The notes under the pieces are model-generated. The model made no database searches. It was not told where the DNA came from and saw nothing but the letters and a program-made list of their open reading frames with translations. The translations under genes were made by a program, and so were the position numbers. Below are positions 58,982 to 64,000 of a stretch of DNA of 64,000 nt, piece after piece (position 1 is the first letter of the stretch; every line of letters starts with the position of its first letter). The DNA is from Tanytarsus gracilentus. Lineage: Eukaryota; Arthropoda; Insecta; Diptera; Chironomidae. The stretch covers positions 3,391,501 to 3,455,500 of the forward strand of contig JAXRKN010000041.1 of assembly GCA_038502055.1 (NCBI GenBank), given 5' to 3'.

Positions 58982-61417
58982 GTAGGAACAAAATAATAAA
59001 CTTAGACTATGACGCTTTCGAGAGTAATGGAATTGACTCGATTGCGGAGAATTCGTGGATCATCAATCAGTTCAACGCAAAGAACAAGCGAGTTAATGCC
59101 ATTTTTAGGGATGATGGAGACGACGAGGATATTTTTGGTGTAAGTAAACATTTAACTTAAAAAGAATTATTGAATATTAATTTGATTATTTCATCTTCCA
59201 GCAACGACAATCGCATGGAATCCGTCTTTTGAGCATTGCGGGCAGTTCTAGAACATCCGATAAAGAGAATGCGTCTGCATCTACTCAACATTCCAGTGGA
59301 CACATGCAAGCACTCTCTCCAAAAGCAGTTCATGAAGCAGCTCCCGAAGAGATCAATGAAATTCGACCGAGAATCTTTTCAAATCCTCGACGGAGTGATT
59401 TAAGGCGATCTTTATTTAGAGCGAGCGAGCAAAGACAAATGACAACATCGACAAATGAAATTACTTGCTCAACTCCAATGCTGAGTCGTCCTCGTACATC
59501 CTCTTTCATTGACGACAATATCAATATTTCACCCATCAGAAATATCAAAAAACAGAATCATCTCAATGGAATTGAGGAAATCGAGTCACAGCCACAGCAA
59601 AAGACTCCCGTTAAAGTTGACCGTGTGTCAACGCTAGGAAATATCGAGAAGAGTTTACGTGAGCAGTTTGATGTCGGTAACGAAAAAACACCGAGAAAAA
59701 GGGGTGAACCTGGAGCCTGGCCTCACTTTGACAAAGCAGTGTTCAATCGTGATTGAATCAATGGAAATGTCTGATGCTGTTATGAAAACTTATCAGCAGT
59801 CACGGATGAGCAAGTGTAATAAGACAGACATGCGAACGATGAATGTACCTGAGACTCCGATTATTAACAAAAATCGTGTTGTGTGTGACGAGGAGCTCGC
59901 TAAGAGATTACAAATGTGTGAATCGAGTACGAATATGACTTCAGACGAAGATGAAATTCCTGAGCAGGAAGCGATTGTTCCTCAACTTACAGATGGCGGC
60001 AATAATTTACCATTCCTCCAGCCGAAAACGCCACAGCGTGATAGTGTTAGCATTACTTCACAAGACTCTTCCATCAACAAAATAGTTTCTCAAAATGTCA
60101 TGGAGTCTTTCAAAGATTTACGACGTACAGTTACGAATCACGGTGACTTGCAACAATCTATTCAAGGCCTCGGATCGAACTCGAGCGCTGCCAGTCAATC
60201 TTGTCGTCTTCACATCGCAAAAAAAATGAAAATGAGCAAACAAGCATCGGCACCGGCTGAAGAGTACATGAAACTCACAAATAAACGCAAAAAGTCTAAG
60301 AATTCCTCTCAGAATAAAAAACGTACTCTCTACTCGCATCATTCCGACGAAGATGACAATGTCTCTCCACAATCGTCTACTTCGAGCATAAGTCAAAAGA
60401 AGAGCAGCGATGAGGTGATTTATCAACAAGATAAATCTGAAGCAACTGGAAGCAACACAGACAGTGACGCACAAAACTTCCGAAGGCCATACAAACCAGG
60501 ACCTTTGAGGACAAAGAAGAAATATGGAGTTGTTAATGATAAAACAAGTTCCATTCAAATAGTTTCATCATCCACGACAACTTCAGATGATGAAAACGCT
60601 GAAATTTGCGAAACTCCCAAGACGAGTCGAACATCAACTCAAAAGTCGACAAAAAAGGTTCAAAGTGAAGAGAAAAAGTTGCAGAGAAAGTCAAAAAGAA
60701 ATGCAAAGAATCGACAGAACGAGGTGCAGGAAAAATTAAATCAGGAGGAAATCGTTGAAACTCGAACGGTAAGTTTTATTTTTTTTTAATTTGAATTCAG
60801 TGCTTTATATTTTTCATTTTTGATTTTGTTAGCGTGGATCGAAGAAAATTACTCAAACTGAAGGAAACTCGAGTATCAATGAACCAGAGGTGCAATCGTC
60901 AAATAAATCTCTGAGGCAGTCAAGAAGAAACGAAGACGATAATTCTGCCGGTGATGTGGTCGAAAATGAGAATTCTGAAATCGATGAAAAAAGAGAAGAA
61001 CCATCTGTAAGTTTTCACACACTATTTTTTAAAACAATCATTCTCTAAATTAAATAATTTTAGCTTGAAGTATCAAAGAAGAAGAAGAAGGAAAAATCAA
61101 GCAGGCTAAAGAGGGACAAGAGACAAGAGGCTGAAGAACCAGCATTGAAAGGTTCTAAAAAACGAAAGAAGCCCGATAATGATCATCTGCCTCTTCGACG
61201 ACAAAAAATGGTCAAACCCAGTGAGACCGATGAAGGACTTGGCGATTCCGATGATAACGACTCCGATGATAGCGATTTCGATGTGAAGTATGTGTCTGAT
61301 AATGAACGTTACGGTTTTCGTAAGCGCCGATACTGCAAACCTTGGTGGATTCGAACAGCGCCTGAAAATATGCGCATCCAATATGAACAAGGCAATTTAA
61401 ACATTTACAATGTTTAA
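58978..61417 (+). CDS. Long disordered basic nuclear-type protein, frame broken
   Basis: Exons 58978-59139, 59202-60768, 60833-61006 and 61064-61417 join in phase 0; the first intron is 62 bp. The protein is rich in Ser, Lys, Glu and SP/TP sites with many basic patches, as in chromatin or kinetochore proteins. In exon 2 the frame shifts within 59692-59704 (A5 G4 run), continuing as KGVNLEPG in the next frame. Near the C-terminus an acidic stretch (DSDDNDSDDSDFD) precedes RKRRYCKPWWIRTA, which weakly resembles a CENP-C motif (Arg, then KP and WW). After the stop at 61417 the same frame stays protein-like (GTGIDDIPYAGNG...) to 61519, where a T run shifts it again. CENP-C is only a weak guess; no cupin domain is visible. 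AATAAA lies near 61750. Confidence 0.55.
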
Positions 61418-61644
61418 GGAACGGGAATTGATGACATTCCATATGCTGGAAATGGTATTTGTGGACTCGAAATTAGCCAGGATGCACATTTTAACATTAA
61501 AGAAGAGGGCGAGCTCTGCTTTTAAATCTTCCATTTGCTCCAATCGTGTCTATTGCGAAAAATCAAGAGGACATCAAATAGGCTATAGTTGTTCGCTATC
61601 TCGATGGAATTGTTGACCGTTATCAGTGTTTCGATGACTATTAA
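61418..61644 (+). pseudogene. Protein-like continuation beyond the stop
   Basis: In the frame of the preceding exon, codons after TAA 61415-61417 read GTGIDDIPYAGNGICGLEI and on through EEGELCF to a stop at the TTTT run near 61517. One extra T there would continue it as LNLPFAPIVSIAKNQ, then one more stop and YLDGIVDRYQCFDDY, ending at a TAA at 61642-61644. The residue mix looks like a folded domain rather than 3' UTR. Either the gene has lost its C-terminal domain, or sequence errors break the frame. Confidence 0.35.
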
Positions 61645-61970
61645 GTAAAATATACGTATTACGCACATATAAAATATTCTTCAGTTTTTGTTCAAGAAAT
61701 TCATAAGAACATGTCAATTTTACTTTTTAAGTTTTTTAATTAAATAGTTTAATAAAGAGAAAAAAGTACATAAATGTTTACGTAAAATCGTGTGATGATT
61801 GCTAGTGTGGATTTCCTTGCAGACATGAAAAAAAGTCGGGATGATGTTGTCGAGTGTTTGATGAATTAGTAGAGTGACGAGTGACATGATTCAAGAACAC
61901 AATTTTATTTCACCGCAACTTTGTTTTTTTTAAAATGCTTAACTCCACTTGCGCTTATGCTTTTCAAAGC

Positions 61971-62892
61971 CTAGTTAGCTTGCATTTTAATATCTAGCAT
62001 GTCTTTTTTGCTAAATGTAAAGTTATTAAATTTAAACTGATCCAGGCCCATCGCAAAGTAAATAAAATCGCTAATTTCAATGTCAAATCCTTTCACCGTC
62101 AGCGTTAATTTCTTTAGCGAAGGTTTTTGATGCTTCAAAAATTGAAGGAATGAGTCCGAGAGCATTTTGTATTGACAGTCAAGATGGAATGATTTGAGCA
62201 TTACTTTGATGTTCATAATTTCGTCTGTGTAGAAACCTTGTAAATTTAGTTCGTTCAAATTATCACATTTTTGTAAAAATGTGACGAAATCACTTTCACT
62301 ATTCCTGTACCAGTTTTCGCTCGTAAGGGTCAGAACTCTTAATTTTGGTGCGTCAATTTTTTTCAGAAGTCGATATAAATCAATTTTCATGTTTTCAAGT
62401 TCGTGTAATTCTATTTTTGTGTCTTCACCATCACTATCACTCAGAGTATGTAAAAACTCAATTTTCTCGATGACCAAAATCTTGATGTGAGAAAAATTAT
62501 GCAAAATCGTTTCTGCATCAAACGAGTTAAATCCTGAGACAGTTACTTTTTCGAAATTTTTAAGTCCAGCAATGTCCCTACAAAACTTTTGGAAAACCGG
62601 TCTTAAGCTGATCCAAGATTTCTGTGTTAAAAAGCAGCTATAATAAGGATGCCGCAACCATGGTGTGCCTTCCACATTGTCGAAATCAATTTCAATTTGC
62701 AGTTTTTTTCTTAACGATCTTGTTTTTGTAATTAACTCTCTGAATCTAAAAGATGAATTTTTATTGAGTATGTCATTTTAATTGATTTGCATAAATTTCA
62801 TACGTTTCACATGATTCTGCTGCGTTTTCAATGTCTTTCGAGTCTAGAAATTTTAAAATGAGTATCCACTCATCTTCCGAAAGTTTTTCCAT
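61971..62892 (-). CDS. F-box / leucine-rich-repeat-like protein, two exons
   Basis: Exon 1 (62892-62804) and exon 2 (62745-61971) join across a 58-bp intron to give 287 residues. Exon 1 starts MEKLSEDEWILILKFLDSKD, and the splice produces AESCETFRELI, together a recognisable F-box (about residues 4-40), which binds Skp1 in SCF ubiquitin ligases. The rest contains repeated leucine-rich segments (LRVLTLTSENW, LNELNLQGFY, LKKLTLTVKGF) typical of the substrate-binding part of FBXL-type proteins. The second exon has no ATG of its own at its beginning, so the spliced model is needed. A polyadenylation signal lies near 61903-61908 on the minus strand. The substrate is unknown. Confidence 0.8.
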
Positions 62893-62985
62893 TTTTGTTT
62901 GTCCTTTTTTTAATTATTTTTTATGTTTTTTTAAAAATGATTTTCAGAAAAGTACAACACGTGAACGTTGAAGAATTGAGGTTGC

Positions 62986-63062
62986 GAAAGAGTCAGAGTA
63001 TTCAATAATGGAAAGAGAATTTGTTCGGAGAGCTCAGTGATCAAAATGTGTTTAATGAAAAA
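62986..63062 (-). promoter_or_regulatory. Upstream block shared with the next minus-strand gene
   Basis: Read on the plus strand, GAAAGAGTCAGAG (62986-62998), GAGAGCTCAGTG (63028-63039) and AATGTGTTTAATGAAAAA (63045-63062) occur in the same order upstream of the 100-residue gene. The first word ends 94 bases from the start codon here, exactly as there. It is probably a duplicated promoter or 5' UTR. Confidence 0.55.
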
Positions 63063-63216
63063 AATTTTTTAATATGATGGTATTCTTAATTTTTAGATAA
63101 AGTTTAATTAAACAGAAATCATGCAAAAGCTTTTTTAAACACTTTTAATTTCACTCATTTTTATTCAATTTTTTTTATATATTGAAGAGAGAGAATTCTT
63201 TTTTATTAGTTGAGAG

Positions 63217-63637
63217 TTATACTTCATTGGATGTAGTTTCCCAGTCATCAAGTAAATTCTCACCTAAAAATGATTTTAATTAGAATTTCTCAAAACTCTA
63301 GTGATGCAGCAAAATGACACTTACTTATAGTCTTGAGACGACGGAGTAAACCGTGATCGGCATGAAACTCTGGTGAATACCAGCGATCAAGTGATGTAAC
63401 AAAAGTCTCTGAAAATTAGTGATTTAGCTGTATTGAATTGAATAAAAAAAATCAAACTTATTTACCGAAAAATAAAACATGGAAGTTAAATCCTTGTAAA
63501 ATTTTTTTTTTATCCAAAGCATCATCACGATTTACCGGGCGCTGGCTATCCTTGATAGCTTTTTGGTAATGAAGAGCCTGATTCATTAATTTGATTACGT
63601 GTGCATGCAAGTCGTCCTCATCTGAATAATAACTCAT
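63217..63637 (-). CDS. Small 100-residue protein, three exons, unknown family
   Basis: Exons 63637-63466, 63408-63325 and 63263-63217 join in frame across 57- and 61-bp introns with good GT/AG sites, giving exactly 100 residues. The product begins MSYYSDEDDLHAHVIKLMNQ and ends LLDDWETTSNEV, with an internal segment SLDRWYSPEFHADHGLLRRL. It is mostly polar, with no signal peptide or membrane segment. A polyadenylation signal lies at 63202-63207 on the minus strand. Three clean exons make a real gene likely, although none of its exons appears as a long ORF. I do not recognise the family. Its upstream region matches that of the neighbouring F-box gene. Confidence 0.65.
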
Positions 63638-63730
63638 TTTGGAGCTTTAAAATGAAAAATTTAGCCAGAAATGTTGAAGAGAAAAACGTGTGTGTCAATC
63701 GATGTGCAGATTAATCTTTACTGAGGATAT

Positions 63731-63775
63731 GAAAGAGTCAGAGAGCTCAGTGCACACAATGTGTTTAATGAAAAA
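63731..63775 (-). promoter_or_regulatory. Second copy of the shared upstream block
   Basis: GAAAGAGTCAGAG (63731-63743) overlaps GAGAGCTCAGTG (63741-63752), followed by AATGTGTTTAATGAAAAA (63758-63775). The nearest edge is 94 bases upstream of the ATG at 63637. Compared with the copy at 62986-63062, about 30 bases are missing between the first two words. Confidence 0.55.
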
Positions 63776-64000
63776 TGTAACAAAGAATAACTATGCGTTG
63801 ATGAGAGCTCTTTATTTTTATATAGTTTCTAATGTTTCATGTTACATTGTTTTATAATGTTTTAAGCAGGAAGAGTTTATGATAGGGGTAATAATGAGAT
63901 ATGAAATTCTACCTAATAATTGTTTATTATCTTAAGGACAGAAAAGATTCCTTAATTGCTTTGAGAGGAGGATAAGAAAAAGAATGAAATGTGTTGAACA
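63776..64000. other. Window end, no gene seen
   Basis: AT-rich sequence upstream of the leftward small gene, with no ORF or structure. Confidence 0.4.

Noticed and set aside
59677..59827. A 151-bp intron that would bypass the frame break in the disordered gene
   Set aside because: The donor is weak, the removed sequence looks coding in one frame or the other, and a homopolymer indel explains the shift more simply.
60118..60558. Minus-strand 146-codon Cys/Phe-rich ORF
   Set aside because: It is the antisense shadow of the Ser/Lys-rich exon.

Overview
The window looks like nuclear DNA of an insect, most probably a dipteran (inference). It is strongly AT-rich, its spliceable introns are mostly 53-86 bp with GTAAGT-like donors, genes lie on both strands among long gene-poor stretches, and it carries Tigger/pogo-like, hAT-like and foldback DNA elements. 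No bacterial operon signal, tRNA, rRNA or CRISPR array was seen.

Layout. Positions 1-25300 hold almost no recognisable coding sequence, only microsatellites and one short inverted-repeat element (3640-4261). A lone signal-peptide exon lies on the minus strand at 25404-25311. A Tigger/pogo-like transposon with a two-intron transposase occupies 25721-28040. A 129-bp tandem repeat inside a short inverted-repeat element follows at 30085-30994, then a large foldback element at 36127-36894. Three consecutive minus-strand exons of an ADAMTS metalloprotease lie at 42862-42030. A small secreted/membrane acidic orphan gene is at 44074-44774.

The most unusual block is 45.9-58.0 kb. It holds a 1276-residue protein with two GIY-YIG-like motifs and a C-terminal C2H2 finger (47570-54129), followed on the same strand by a divergent JmjC oxygenase with all expected metal and 2-oxoglutarate residues (55500-57777). 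Similar AT-rich arrays lie on both sides. The 2.7-kb first intron of the GIY-YIG gene carries a terminal-inverted-repeat element, which itself contains a hAT-like MITE with a perfect 8-bp target duplication.

From 58.6 kb the window becomes gene-dense. A 65-residue membrane ORF has a stop codon that overlaps the start of a long disordered, basic, nuclear-type protein. Two minus-strand genes follow: an F-box/LRR-like protein and a three-exon 100-residue orphan. They share a similar upstream block at the same distance from their start codons.

Several reading frames (transposase, JmjC gene, disordered gene) break exactly at homopolymer runs. Assembly indels are therefore as likely as true decay. 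All gene models were made by reading frames and splice sites by eye; no database search was run.
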